Below, one piece after another: positions 22,569 through 35,391 of a stretch of DNA of 64,000 nucleotides. Position numbers and translations under genes: made by a program. The notes under the pieces are model-generated. The model saw only the letters and a program-made list of their open reading frames with translations, had not been told where the DNA came from and searched no databases. Within the stretch, counting starts at the first letter, position 1, and every line of letters begins with the position of its first letter. Source of the DNA: Trichosporon coremiiforme (Eukaryota; Basidiomycota; Tremellomycetes; Trichosporonales; Trichosporonaceae); the NCBI GenBank assembly GCA_039545355.1, contig BCJJ01000012.1:1133067-1197066 (forward strand), written 5' to 3'.

Positions 22569-25260
22569 ATGGACTGGCGTCGCTTCCGTTCCACCGGCGG
22601 AGGTGCATCCTCCTCGACCGGGAACGGGAATGGGACAAAGGAGCCCGTCTCTCCTGCTGCGGATACAGCAACGGCCCCCGTGGATAAGGGCAAGGAGCGT
22701 GCGCTGGACGAAGCTCTCTGGGGTCTTGAGAACGTGAGTGCGCCTTATCAGCACGCAACCGCCTATGATGTGGACACACTGACACCCTCAGTTCGGAAAC
22801 ACATGTTACTGCAACTCTGTGCTGCAAGCTCTCTACGCCTCCGACCCCTTTCGCTCCTTCATCGAGGCGTACCCCGACGTCAGCAAGCCTTACAATGCTC
22901 TCGCCGGAGAGATCGCCACTGGCCCGCTGCCGAGCCCGTCCATCGAGGTGAACGAGAACCCGATGGAGAAGGCGACTCCCGTATCCCCACCGGCAAAGGA
23001 GAAGCGCGGCGGCCTGCTTGGCTTTGGCAAGAAGGCTCTCTCGACTACCCCCCAGCCATCGACGCAGCCTGCGGCGCAGCAGCAGCAGCCGAACCAGCAG
23101 GCACCACCGCCGATCATCCTCCCACACGACCCCGACTTCCCGGAAATGTCGCTACTCTCCACGATCCAGACGCTGTTCCACCATCTCTCCACGTCTGCCC
23201 CTCATTATCCCGCCGAACCCAAAACGCCTCCGCAAGCTGCGCCGGCCCCGGCGGCGGCGCAGCCCACCCCAGGTGGCAACGCGGCCTCCATGCCGTCCGG
23301 AACCCTCACCAACAACGGCCAGCCCACAGGCCCCGCGCTGTTGGCATCTCTTCCCCCACCCTCGGTGCCGCGGGGAGGCGGTCCGTACCGGGCCGGAACT
23401 TTGGGAAGAGGTGTGGTGCGTCCAGAAGATGTCTTGCGCACAGTTCGTCGTACGCATCAGCTGTTCGCGGGCCAGGGTCAACAAGACGCGCACGAGTTCC
23501 TTGGCTTCATCCTGAATCAGCTGTCGGAAGAGGTCGAGCAGATGGACGCCAAATTGAAACGCGAAGGTAAGGAAGTTGTCGACATTAAGGAACATGGCCG
23601 TACCTTTATCCAGAACCTGTTCCATGGCGTACTCGTGAACGAGACCCGATGCCTGAACTGCGAGACGACCTCGAGCAGGGAAGAGTCCTTCCTGGACCTG
23701 TCGATCGACATTGAGCAGCACAGTTCGCTCACCGCGTGTCTGCGGCAGTTCTCCGACTCTGAGATGCTGTGCTCTACAAACAAGTTCTATTGCGAGACTT
23801 GCTGCGGACTGGTCGAGGCCGAGCGAAGGATGCGCATCAAGGAGCTTCCCAACATTCTAGGCCTGCACCTGAAACGATTCCGCCAGGACGACATGGGCAG
23901 GCTGCACAAGCTGTTCTACCGTGTGACCTTCCCTCTGCAATTGCGCGTGCCTTGCACCACGGAAGAAACCGAAGACGCCGAGCGTCTGTATGAGCTCTTT
24001 GCTGTCGTCGTCCATATTGGAAAGTGAGTACTGAGACTGAAGGCTTACGTTTGCATGACAAGCGTATTCCTTCCTCATTCCAACTTGAGCGACATGTTTG
24101 ATGGTCCGTGCTAACCGATCAGCACTCCCACCCATGGTCACTACGTGACGATCGTGCGCTCCCAGCCGGGACAGTGGGTCATGTGCGACGATGAGAACAT
24201 TGAGCCGATCGAGGAGAGCGACCTCGCGAACTACTTCGGTGACAACATTACGGGCGCAGGCTATGTCCTGTTCTACCAGGCGGCCAACCTCGACCTCCAG
24301 AGTCTTGGTCTGAAGAAGGAGCCGGTTCCGCGCTCGCTCCCGCCGGCGCCCCGCGCCGCAGCTCTTGTCGAGGACGATGTTGTGGGCGGCACCTCGGCTC
24401 CCATCGCACCCCTGGACCAGCACCCAACGGCGCTTCAGTTCACGGCCACGCCTGCGTCGCCGACGAAGAGCCAGTCTGTGCCTCTCCCCGTCCAGGTCCA
24501 CAATGAGAGCTCGCTTGATGTCCCAGCGCAGTCTCGCCGCGGCTCCTCTGGCGTGGGTCGTGACCCCAGCCCGTCTAACAATCGCTGGTCGCACCATGGT
24601 GGGCCCGTCTCACACAGCCCCGGAGAGCGTGGCAAGTGGTTCGGCCTGAAGAAGAAGGACGGCGTGTCAGGAGCCTCGACCCCGGCCGACCCCCGACTCA
24701 TCCGCCAGTCCACGTCGACTACGGTGAACACGACCTCGACCGAGGCTGTCGACCCGATGACGCAAAGCATGCCCGCTATGCCGGACCGCATGTCGCAGTC
24801 ATTCCCCGATAGCACGCCGAAAGACCTGTCTGCATCCATCCGCTCAGCGACCTCGGCGTCGTCTGGTGGACATGCAGCCAGCCTGCCGAACGGGGGTGCT
24901 ACTCCCGCGCTCAACGGTCACGCTTACCCCTCGAGCGCCGCACACAGCGACGCAAACGGTTCTGCGGCGCCTACGTCACTGCCGGCGTCTTCGGCTCCGA
25001 GCCAAGCTCCCAGCCACAGTGCGAGCGCGGGCAACGGCAACCTCAACGGTGCAGGCGACCGCACGAGCCGCATTGGACGGAGTGCGACGGCGTCTCGAGC
25101 CGACCGGGCGAGCAACGTCAGCTCGCAGAATGGCTACTCGGGCGGCAGCGGCCTCGGGCGTAAAATCAGCGCGACGACGGGCTTCAGCAGCCTCGCGCGG
25201 CGCAGTAGCAACGCGTTCAAGATCGGCTTTGGCAAGAAGAAGCAGGGAGACGAGCAGTAG
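22569..25260 (+). CDS. Ubiquitin carboxyl-terminal hydrolase, USP12/46 (CreB) type
   Basis: Exons are 22569-22733, 22792-24023 and 24123-25260 (844 aa). The Cys box FGNTCYCNSVLQALY begins exon 2 (catalytic Cys about residue 60). The QQDAHEFLGFILNQL helix and a zinc ribbon (CLNCETTSSREE, CETCCGLVEAE) follow. The His box GHYVTIVRS (His about 472) has the third catalytic residue in MCDDENIEPI, and YVLFYQ closes the fold. The family (USP12/46, Aspergillus CreB, yeast Ubp9/13) is activated by WD40 partners and trims ubiquitin from membrane and metabolic regulators. Two features differ from the animal enzymes: a Pro/Ala-rich insert of about 100 residues after the Cys box, and a 330-residue Ser-rich C-terminal tail. 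Confidence 0.94.
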
Positions 25261-25541
25261 GAAACCAGCAGGAGGGAAGCAGCTAGAATAGCATCTGTTG
25301 AGGCTCATTGTACATTACTCAGCGGGATGCACGAGCCATAGAGACAAAGTTGCATTGGGGAAGAAGCAATGGATTGCCGAGGGCATGACGAAGTCGACAC
25401 CGAGTGGGTGGCGAGCGGCGACTGGCCAAAGTCCGTCCCTACCGTTACTGTACCTCCACCGCCTTCTCGTAGAGAGTCAGCCCTTTTACACCCTGACGAT
25501 TTGGCCACTCTTGTCAACATTATTCTCTCTGTGTCCACAAA

Positions 25542-26684
25542 ATGCGCCCAACAGTCTCCGCAGCACACGCTGTGCGCGCGATGCGCAGCGCGGCTGCCTC
25601 CTCCTCCCGCATTACCGTCCGACCCGCCGTCTCTGCTCTCGCTTCCTCGTCGGCGTCGTCTTCCTCGGCCGTCTCCCCGAGGCATCAGGCCCAGGTCGCT
25701 GGCCGCCGCACCTTCTTTTCGCTTCCCGACATTACCAAACTCGCTGGGCTCGTCCCGGGACAGCAGAACAGCGGTGGCGTGCAGAATGATGGAGAGGAGC
25801 AGCGGTTCCAGGCTAGAAAGGTTTTCCCGTGAGTGTTAACTGCACTAACGAGTGATCGAAGGAAGCGAGCTGTGTCGAATAGGGCCATTGCTCTCCTCCT
25901 ACATCAGCAGCGCCCCTCAGTTGTTCAAAGCCTCAATACATCTGAGGAGGTCTGGGCAATTTGCGATAGGGAAGGGTTCCGGTGGCAGCGTGCGTAACGC
26001 TCCGCCCACCCGACCTCGGCTCGATCTCCGAGCGCCAAGGCTTCCTCGGACGGTCTCTCCGTGCCTTCCCTCTCTGGCCTTCCTCGCCCGCTCCAAGCTC
26101 ATCGACTCCGGAACCCGAGCTGACCCCAGATACACCCCCGCGCAGCTGTACGAGCTGGTCTCCGACGTGCCGGCTTACGTGACGTTCATCCCGTTCTGCA
26201 CCGAGAGCACGGTGCTCACGAAGGACGGACGGCCGAACCATGCCTGGAAGCCGGGACAGGACCCGTTCCAGGTCGAGGCTGAGCTTGCTGTTGGATTTGG
26301 CGGGCTGGAGGAGCGATACATCTCGAACGTTGTTGGTGTGCCGTTTGAGCGTGTCTCGGTGAGTACACTGTGCTTCCTCGGACCTGCCGTTTGTGTGAGA
26401 GCACGACAGTAGCCTCCGAGAGCCACAGAATAGCTAGCGCACTGGGAATCTCAGCTAACATCCAGGCCACGGCGTCCGCGACGACCCCGCTGTTCAAGAA
26501 CCTCGTCACGACATGGAGCTTCACGCCCGCCGGACCCCAGTCCACGATCCTGTCGATCGACCTCGTCTTCGCCTTCGCGAACCCGCTGCACCGCATTGCG
26601 TCCCAGGCCGTCCTCCCCAAGGTCGCCGAGAAGATGGTCGAGGCGTTCGAGACGAGGGCGAACGAGGTGTACGGCAAGCGATAG
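25542..26684 (+). CDS. COQ10: Coenzyme Q-binding protein COQ10, mitochondrial
   Basis: Exons are 25542-25828, 26130-26358 and 26466-26684 (244 aa). The N-terminus is a Ser/Ala/Arg presequence ending in RRTFFSLPDI. The START-like fold follows: RKVFPYTPAQLYELVSDV, YVTFIPFCTEST, EAELAVGFGGLEERYISNVV and LSIDLVFAFANPLHRIASQA. COQ10 binds ubiquinone in the inner mitochondrial membrane and is needed for efficient respiration and Q synthesis. The first intron is 301 nt, much longer than usual for this window. The junction is supported by phase and by the unbroken COQ10 sequence across it. Confidence 0.93.
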
Positions 26685-27472
26685 CACCGTTGTTTAATGC
26701 ATTATTCATATCATGGGCAGTGAGGGTCATAGGGGGCACGCACTTTAAGACACGCACACATTTCCAAGACACGACAGCTCTACAACTGAACTTGCTGGAT
26801 CACACCTCATTCTCTGCTTCCCTAACTTTCTTAAGAGAATACCAAGCGCAGCAAACAACCCGGGAGTGGTGAGGAGATGCAGAGCAGCCGCAGACAATAT
26901 CCACGATCGAATCCACGCCCACCCGCACATACCCCAGCCAGAGCAGAAAGCACTCAACGCTCGTATAGTGTAGGTGGTTATCACCGTCCGTTGTGGTTAT
27001 TTCGTTACACCCCGATCCGGGCTGACCGCTGTTCGACTCAGCGTGCGAGCACGTTTTTGCCGGCGAGGGCGCAAGGCTGAGCCGAGCCCAGAAATCGCGT
27101 GGCCGGAGGTTGTGTGACTTCATACAAACTTCCCTCTTCTGCTTGTGGTGTGTGGAGGACCATAAGGGAATGTTCTGACCCGTGGGAAAGCTTGTCCCCA
27201 GATTCATACTCTGCAACTCTTTGACTTGGGACTTGGCTCTTCGGCCCCGGTCCGGAAAATTGGCCAGGGTATCGGAGTATCATCGGCCGTAGCTAGTGCA
27301 GCTTGAGCTAAGCGGGATCAAAAATTTCCGTTTTTTCGCATGTCTGACCTCCACCGCCCGCTCCTTTCTGCCAGTGGCACTCCCTATGCTGCAGTCCACA
27401 GGAGCAAAAGGAGAGCCCTCGCACGCTCGCGCTGCGCGCTCGGGTGTAAGGAGCGGGGGGAGCAAAAGAGAA
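26685..27472. other. Intergenic, no gene seen
   Basis: This is the 3' flank of COQ10 and the region up to tRNA-Lys. Short ORFs lack splice or protein support. Confidence 0.45.
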
Positions 27473-27560
27473 GCCTCGTATGGGGCTCGAACCCATGACT
27501 GTGTGATCTATCGGCATAGAGACTAAGAGTCACACTATCTACCGACTGATATAACGAGGC
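27473..27560 (-). tRNA. tRNA-Lys(CUU) with intron
   Basis: On the minus strand, a GCCTCGT acceptor pairs with ACGAGGC. The T arm is ATGGG-TTCGAGC-CCCAT, and the anticodon stem TGTGA/TCACA encloses CTCTTA with anticodon CTT at 27525-27527. About 17 extra bases after position 37 form the usual tRNA intron. All four arms can be paired, though the D arm is somewhat AU-rich. Confidence 0.9.
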
Positions 27561-28062
27561 TTGCTGATGTTGTGTTGTTGTTGGCAACTGCACGCGGCCG
27601 TTGATGAGCTCTTCGTCGCGGAGAGGGGATGCTTGTAGCAGGCTTATGTGTTTGCATGGTGGCTATTGAGTTGCGATGACCAGCGCGATGCCTTGGAGTT
27701 GAAGTACGTATGGAGGCTGAAGACAAGGACGATGAATAGTGGTCCGATGACTTGGGAGGGTGGTCCGGGTGCCCAGATTGGCGCTCGTGTGACTTCTGCT
27801 CGAGAGTGCGCACATTCGGCTCCGATACGGGCTGACGTCTGACGGACTACGCCGACGCAAAGTCGGTCCGCTGGGTAGTGTAAGCCGGGAGCACACAGTG
27901 GGCTGACGTACAGGCACTTCTGGCCGGTATACTTCAGGAGCTCTGTCAGTACACCACCGATCTTATACACTCGCTCGACCGCTTCGCGGCAGAGCTCGAG
28001 ACGCCCGCTTTATGCTATTATGTATGCATGCTACTACAACGCCCCAGTCTGCTACTCTACGC
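27561..28062. other. Intergenic between tRNA-Lys and ARG1
   Basis: A minus-strand 108-codon ORF (27644-27970) has one hydrophobic run (IGPLFIVLVFSLHTYF) and a possible GTACGT...CCCAG intron, but no model holds together. I leave it uncalled. Confidence 0.35.
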
Positions 28063-29524
28063 TTAGTCGCGGTGGTAGACGTCCTTGGGGGTGAGGCCGT
28101 CCTGGCCACGCTTCTTGTTGGCGCGGCCCCAGGCCTTGATGCGGATCGACTCGATCTCGATGAAGCCAGAGGTGGCGGTGGGCTCGAAGCCACCAAGCTC
28201 GTCCATGGAGGAGAACTTGGCGTCGTAGAGGCCCTCGTCGGCGTCACGGCCCTCGACGATGACGTTGCCCTTGTAGACGGCGAGACGGACGACACCGTTG
28301 ACGGTCTTCTGCGAGGCGGGGATGGCGGCGGTGACGAACTCGCGCTCGGGCGAGAAGAAGAAGCCGTTGTAGAGGATGTTGGAGAAGGCAATGGTGACGA
28401 ACTGGTCGCGGAGGGCGCGGACGTTGCGGTCAAGGGTCATGCCCTCGAGGTCCATGTGGGCGACACGGAGGATGGTGCCGGCGGGCGACTCGTAGCATCC
28501 ACGCGACTTGACGCCGATGAAACGGTTCTCGACAATGTCGATACGGCCGACACCGTGCTTGCGGGCGAGCTGGTTGAGGGCGAGGAAGATCTCGACGGCG
28601 TCGGTGACGACACGGCCGTCGGCGGGGAAGGTGACCTTGGTCGGGATACCCTTGGTGAACTCAATGTTGACCTTCTCGGGGGTCTCGGGGGCCTTGCGGG
28701 GGTCGACGGTGAGCTTCCACATGTCCTCGGGGGGAGTCTGGTCCGGGTCCTCGAGGATACCGGCCTCGTACGAGATGTGGAAGAGGTTCTCGTCAGTCGA
28801 CCAGGGCTTGGCCTGGGTCTGGGTGACGGGGATGCCGTTCTCAGCGGCGTAGTCGAGGAGAGCCGAGCGGCCGGCGAAGCGCTCGTAGAAGGTGGGGTCA
28901 CGCCACGGGGCAATGACCTTGATGTTGGGGTCAAGACCGTAGTAGGCGAGCTCGAAACGGACCTGGTCGTTGCCCTTTCCGGTGCATCCGTGCGAGACAA
29001 AGCTGTAGAAAGTCAGTGGCTTGATAAACACGAGGCTGCGGATAGGCAGCCTCATCCGCCGGCGCTCCGAGCTCAGTTTCGACCCAAAAGTTGGTTGGCG
29101 CAAAAACAACAGAGCTCAGAGCCAGCCAGCTTGGTGACTCACTCGCAGCCCTCACGCTTGGCAACCTCCATCATGCCGCGGGCAATGACGGGACGGGCAA
29201 GCGAGGTACCGAGGAGGTAGACACCCTCGTAGATGGCGTTGCACTGGACGGCGGGGTAGATGATCTCCTCGACGAACTCGCGCTTGAGGTCGACAAGGAA
29301 GAAGTCGACGGCACCGCAGTCCTTGGCCTTTTTGCGGGCAGCCTCGAAGTCCTCCTCCTGGCCGACGTCGGCCATGAAGGCGGCAACCTCGTAACCCTGC
29401 TCGATGAGCCAGAGGAGGATGCACGAGGTGTCTGATGTCAGTTGAAGACAGGCTCCAGCAACATACCGAGACCACCGGAGTAGGCGAGGAGGACCTTGCC
29501 CTTCTTCTCGTTCTGAGCAGGCAT
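28063..29524 (-). CDS. ARG1: Argininosuccinate synthase
   Basis: The model is complement(28063-29002, 29143-29431, 29467-29524), 428 aa. The N-terminal PP-loop [18 protein letters not shown] spans the first junction. It is followed by [17 protein letters not shown], the substrate loop [17 protein letters not shown] across the second junction, and [18 protein letters not shown]. The length matches the family (about 400-450 aa). The enzyme joins citrulline and aspartate using ATP, the penultimate step of arginine synthesis. It is divergent from TGS1 across 586 bp. Confidence 0.97.
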
Positions 29525-30110
29525 GCTGTTTTGTTTGGTTGTTGTTGTGGGGGAAACTGGGGAAAGAGAGGATGGAGTAAAAAGATCTCCACGGGTGATA
29601 AGGATTTGCGGACGGGCGGTCGCGGAGTCTGAGTCTGAATGGAGGAGGCTGGTTGTCCGATCCCCCCTCGTAACGTAGGACCGACTCGAAAAGTTGGTGC
29701 CGCAGGCACAAGGTGAGGCAGGCTAGCCAGGCTGGGCAGGGGCACGCACTTGGCCGGCCGGCAGCAAGCACTCAGCTCCGATAAGTGCCGCCCCGCGCCT
29801 CTCAGCCTCCTTCTGCATCTGGGTATTCACCGTTTCGATCCTCTCTCAACTCCCCGGTATCGGGCGGAATTAAAATTTCGACCAAAACTCGCCTGAATCC
29901 AACGCCCAGCGGCCGACTTCTTGCGGAACGCGACGCGCGTGCCGATTAAAATACCTCACGTGACCTTTAACGTCATACGGCCGTGCCTGACGTAACTTTC
30001 GAAGCACTCTCTCGCTCAGAACAACAATCGAGATCTCGCACTACCTGTCCGCTTGGTCTGTGTGTCCCCCTTCGCCCCCCGACAACAATCCCCACAGCCC
30101 CGACTCCGCC
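29525..30110. promoter_or_regulatory. Divergent ARG1/TGS1 promoter
   Basis: There is no coding sequence in this stretch. It has a CACGTG at 29957-29962 and AT-rich patches (GAATTAAAATTTCG at 29868-29881) in an otherwise GC-rich area, which suit core promoters. Confidence 0.4.
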
Positions 30111-31573
<1,463 letters not shown>

Positions 31574-31612
31574 TGATCAGCTATCGTGAAGAAGTACCCA
31601 GCTCACGGTCAG

Positions 31613-32032
31613 CTAGTACCGATACATGCCCGGACGCAGGAAGTGGTCGAGGAGCCCGTGCCTGTGGTAGTAGCTGGGCTCCATGACCATGGGCGGATAC
31701 CCGTATGGCTCGTAGTATCCCATGCCCCCGACCATGCCACCCATCATGGGGTATCCATAGCTGCCGTATCCGCCATAGCCAGCGCCGTAACCATATCCGC
31801 CGCCGTATCCGTATCCACCGTAGGGATATCCGCCATACGCGTAGGGATCGGTGGCGTACCCGCCATACATGGGGTAGGGAGACATCGACATTCCCATACC
31901 CATCATGGGGTCGACGTAGGGCATCGAAGCAACAGAGGGAGCGTAGGCGTATCTGTGACCGTATCCGTGTCCGTGGGCGTGGCGATAGTCGTCGTCCCAG
32001 TACGAGTGACGAGAGTTGTAGTGGCGACCCAT
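31613..32032 (-). CDS. Gly/Tyr-rich low-complexity repeat protein
   Basis: This is a single-exon 139-aa ORF. After a His/Tyr-rich start (GRHYNSRHSYWDDDYRHAHG) the core consists of irregular YGG/GYG units (AYGGYPYGGYGYGGGYGYGA) with Met/Pro clusters. It ends with SYYHRHGLLDHFLRPGMYRY. There is no signal peptide or membrane helix. The codon pattern is consistent with coding, and the ends are non-repetitive. Such prion-like composition is known from phase-separating RNA-binding and stress proteins and from some structural proteins. No domain assigns a function. It is a plausible but unproven gene. Confidence 0.65.
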   Translation of the reverse strand: MGRHYNSRHSYWDDDYRHAHGHGYGHRYAYAPSVASMPYVDPMMGMGMSMSPYPMYGGYATDPYAYGGYPYGGYGYGGGYGYGAGYGGYGSYGYPMMGGMVGGMGYYEPYGYPPMVMEPSYYHRHGLLDHFLRPGMYRY

Positions 32033-33258
32033 GCTCGAGGCTTGGGGACGATTATATGTTTGAGGAACGCGAGAGAGGGGAGAAGGAACGGTGCGAGCGT
32101 GCGCGCGGCCGTGCTAGCCGTGCTCCGATGCCAGCCAGCCGGTGGGGACTGAGGCTGCCTGGTCAGAAACAGGGAAGCCGGAAGAGGGACGGCCGTCGAG
32201 ACGATTGAGAATTGAGGGAATCGAGCTAAGGCTGCAGACCCGCACTGGCGACGCTGGCGAAGGGCGAAGAGTCAAAGGGTCGGAGCGCGGATACCTGCCT
32301 GTGTACTAGCAGTAATGGCGCAGCGCTGGAGCTGGACGTAGATCCACCAGACCTAGCTGACCTGCGCGTACGATCTGAGGTGGCACGGTGGCAAACCCAC
32401 GAACACACGCGCGAATCCTACGACCAGATGCTCTGACGTACCAGCATCGGATTTCCGAAACACACCCTCCCATGGCACCTCATCCTTGACATTGCACAGT
32501 CCTCGACAGACTGCATTCCATCCCATCAACTCCGCCCTTGTCTGTATCTACCTGTGCCTATTCTGACGGAAACAATTCATTGACTCCAAACACATCCAGC
32601 ACCGAAGTACATCCGCTCGGCCATATCTATGCTCTACGGAAAGGCACGAAACAGATGGCGATCAAAGCGCACGCTCGGATCTCTGCGTGCCTGCAGTGGC
32701 GCCGCGGCGGCAACTCAGTGACACTCAAGCTCCGGTCTGACCCCGTTTGACCGATCGATCACCCATTGTGAACTACGGCGACCAAGCTGTTTTCGCGCTC
32801 TCCTCATTGTTCTCCTCAACTTTGGAGAAGCGCCTGTGGTGCCCCAGTATGCTCGGGCTAACCTCTCGGCCCGGTCATGCCGCATTATCCGCCTTCCCTA
32901 GCACTTTGAGGACAGTGTCGAGCGATGACCACCAAAACGGTGCGGCCGTCGGACGGAGTGCACACCAGAACCTGATTCAGCCTCTGCCGATTCTAGATCA
33001 CGAGAACGTTACCTCCGCCCACTGATGAGCGCCATCGGTGTATCGTGACACGAGCTAGCGTCCACATTAGATGATGGAGACTGAGTGCATGTGCACGTAC
33101 CCTACCTTCGGAGCCGTGCGGTGTCAGGATGAGGGTGCTTGATAAAGCTCAAACAAGACGCCGCCGACCCCCTTGTCTTCGGGTGTACCCATCTGCACTT
33201 TACCACAAGGGACGATCACTTTCCTTCGGCTCCACAATTCATCCACAGTCATCAAGTT
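32033..33258. other. Intergenic, no gene seen
   Basis: About 1.2 kb lies between divergent genes. No conserved ORF, repeat or RNA gene could be supported. Confidence 0.45.
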
Positions 33259-34028
33259 ATGTTCCTTCCCGCACTAGTAGCACTCAGCTTCCTGGGCAGT
33301 CTGACTGCAGCCCCGGTCGAGGACGTCCTCCCGATTGGACCAGTTCAGCTGACGGTTTGGGAGGTCTTGATCGGCGTCAAGCGTCAAGCAGGGTATGGAT
33401 GTCCGCTGGGCTACAAGGCGTGCGACGACACCTGTGCACCCCTCGTGAGCACATGCTGTGGGGATGGCGACGGCTCCTACTGCAAACTTGCGGAGTACTG
33501 CACGCTCGGGGGATGCTGCCCCATGCTGAGGCAATGCAGTGAGTTGGACACCGATCTCGAAACTAATTGGCATCAGGGGGATACAACACTGAGACTTCTA
33601 CGTACTCTGTGGGCGACTCGACTCCGACTCAAACGACTCGCGCGACAGAGCCCACGTCTGATCCGCCTTTCGGTACCGACACTTTCAGCGCTGCTCCGAC
33701 CAGTTCATCGCGTAACGCTCTTCCCGAATCTGGTGTGTCTGAACCTACTTCTGTCGCCAGTTCTTCCAGTGCCACCCGCCAACTGCCGGAGACTGGAACG
33801 AGCTCTGCGTCGCTAACGGCCACAACGGCCCCGGATATCACCACGACCGTCTTCGTCGACCCCCCCGCCCTCGTTCCTACCTCAAAGAGTACCAATTACG
33901 CTGTCCCCAACGACCTGAATCCTTCGCTCCCCGACAGTAACGGCAGTACTACGTCGTTGACTGTCTCTGTTGTTTTTGTGACCGTTTCACTCTCCTTAAC
34001 TCTTATTTTCCTCATCCACAATATCTAG
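33259..34028 (+). CDS. Secreted Cys-rich, Ser/Thr-rich protein, probably GPI-anchored
   Basis: Exons are 33259-33538 and 33577-34028 (243 aa), with a 38-nt intron in phase. A clear signal peptide (MFLPALVALSFLGSLTAAP) leads into a module with ten cysteines at about residues 49-93 (YGCPLGYKACDDTCAPLVST, CCGDGDGSYCKLAEYC, GGCCPMLRQC). A long Ser/Thr-rich stretch likely to be O-glycosylated follows, then a terminal hydrophobic segment (LTVSVVFVTVSLSLTLIFLI), as expected for a GPI signal. The CCP..xxC pattern is common in fungal wall and secreted proteins. A structural or host/environment-facing role is likely; the exact function is unknown. Confidence 0.8.
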
Positions 34029-35391
34029 GCTGGCGACAAGTTCAGCCAGCACGAGGACCGTGCGTCCCGATCAAGGGAAGCACAGCGCTTTCGGGAACTA
34101 TCCAGTATCTTCTGGGACAGAAAGTTGGGCTTGAAGCAAGAATACCTCGATGACTCCGTACGTATGTGATGGTCCCCAGCCGAAAGTATGCAGTGTGGGC
34201 CACGAATAGCGGCCCTTCTTGCCACAATACTGGTAATTCAGTGGATTTTGGGGTATTTTTCACGATTGTGACGTAGATGCAACCCGACGGGGTGACCTCA
34301 GACGTTAGGGACCAGCCTTGTAAGCGTTTTAGAGCCCTTCGAGGCCTTATGAAGGGGACAGCCCCAGACCAATCAGCCTTAGGATAAGTGAACATCGACA
34401 AGTCCGTCCTTTTGTGGCTTGCAGAAGCACCCGTCTCAGGAATCATTGAGACGTCGGGCGTCGGCTGTTGCGTTTCGGGCCCAGGGACTGGTGTTTGGCC
34501 GACGCGACCGAGCATCTGCCCATAGACGCTCGCGATTCAAACTCCACGGAAGGTGCCTGGCTAGTAATCTTCTTGCTGGTGCATGACAATTCACTCTCCC
34601 ACTCTTCCTTCTAAGGGTCTGCCTACAGACCCAATTGTAGAAGATCGTAGGGAGCCCAGGAGGCGGGTTAAAGCTGTCCAGTGGTGCTCAGCGAAAGCAG
34701 AACTACTCCGCCACATTCCTCGAACCCTTGGTATGCCACTTGCTGACGAAGTATTGCCTCGATGAAGCGAGTGGAGACTCTTCGATGAATAACCAGTGCA
34801 CTATGCATGTTGAAGACACAGGGCTCTGTAACGAGCTCGAGCGAAAAGCTTATCGTTGTCCTTGGCTGAGCGAAGGCAACGGACAGGGCGCAGAGCTCTG
34901 TGCTGCCGCTCAAATCCGCACAGACCAGCTGATTTTCGATCCAGGCGATGGGGGTTCCGCCATCTCGCTGGCCGCTCATTCTGCTGAGCCGGCGAATGCG
35001 CAAACTGTCTGACCCTTGCCCGAACTTCTTACCTCCTATCTTTGCACTTCCTTAAGGTCAAGCGTTAGCGCGATGCGGTACGAGAGTACAAGGATGGATG
35101 GGGGCTTGGCGCCAAAAGAAGCGCACATCTAGGAGAAGATGAGCAACGTCGTAGACTGACTCAGGTTGTCTCACACATGGACCTCCACAGGGCGCATGGC
35201 GCAGCCTGCAGGACACTCCCACTCACGTCTTCCTCGCTTTCACTCCACTCCACTCTGTGTGTCGCGCGGTCGCAGCCCACTGCGTGAACCAGCTCATCAC
35301 ATCGCTCCCATCATCGTCAGGACCGCATCACAATGCTCCTGACCTTGCAACGACAGCCCTCAGCACCCATTCCATTATCAAACAGCTAACA
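34029..35391. other. Intergenic; weak ORFs only
   Basis: A minus-strand 157-codon ORF at 34042-34515 is the longest, but it has no splice context or known motif. I cannot support a gene here. Confidence 0.4.

Noticed and set aside
27644..27970. Small membrane protein candidate next to tRNA-Lys
   Set aside because: One hydrophobic run only; alternative splice choices give different frames, and none joins to a convincing protein.
28012..29220. 402-codon ORF antisense to ARG1
   Set aside because: A shadow frame of a highly conserved gene.
34042..34515. 157-codon ORF after the GPI-type gene
   Set aside because: No start context, no intron, no motif; too little to call.
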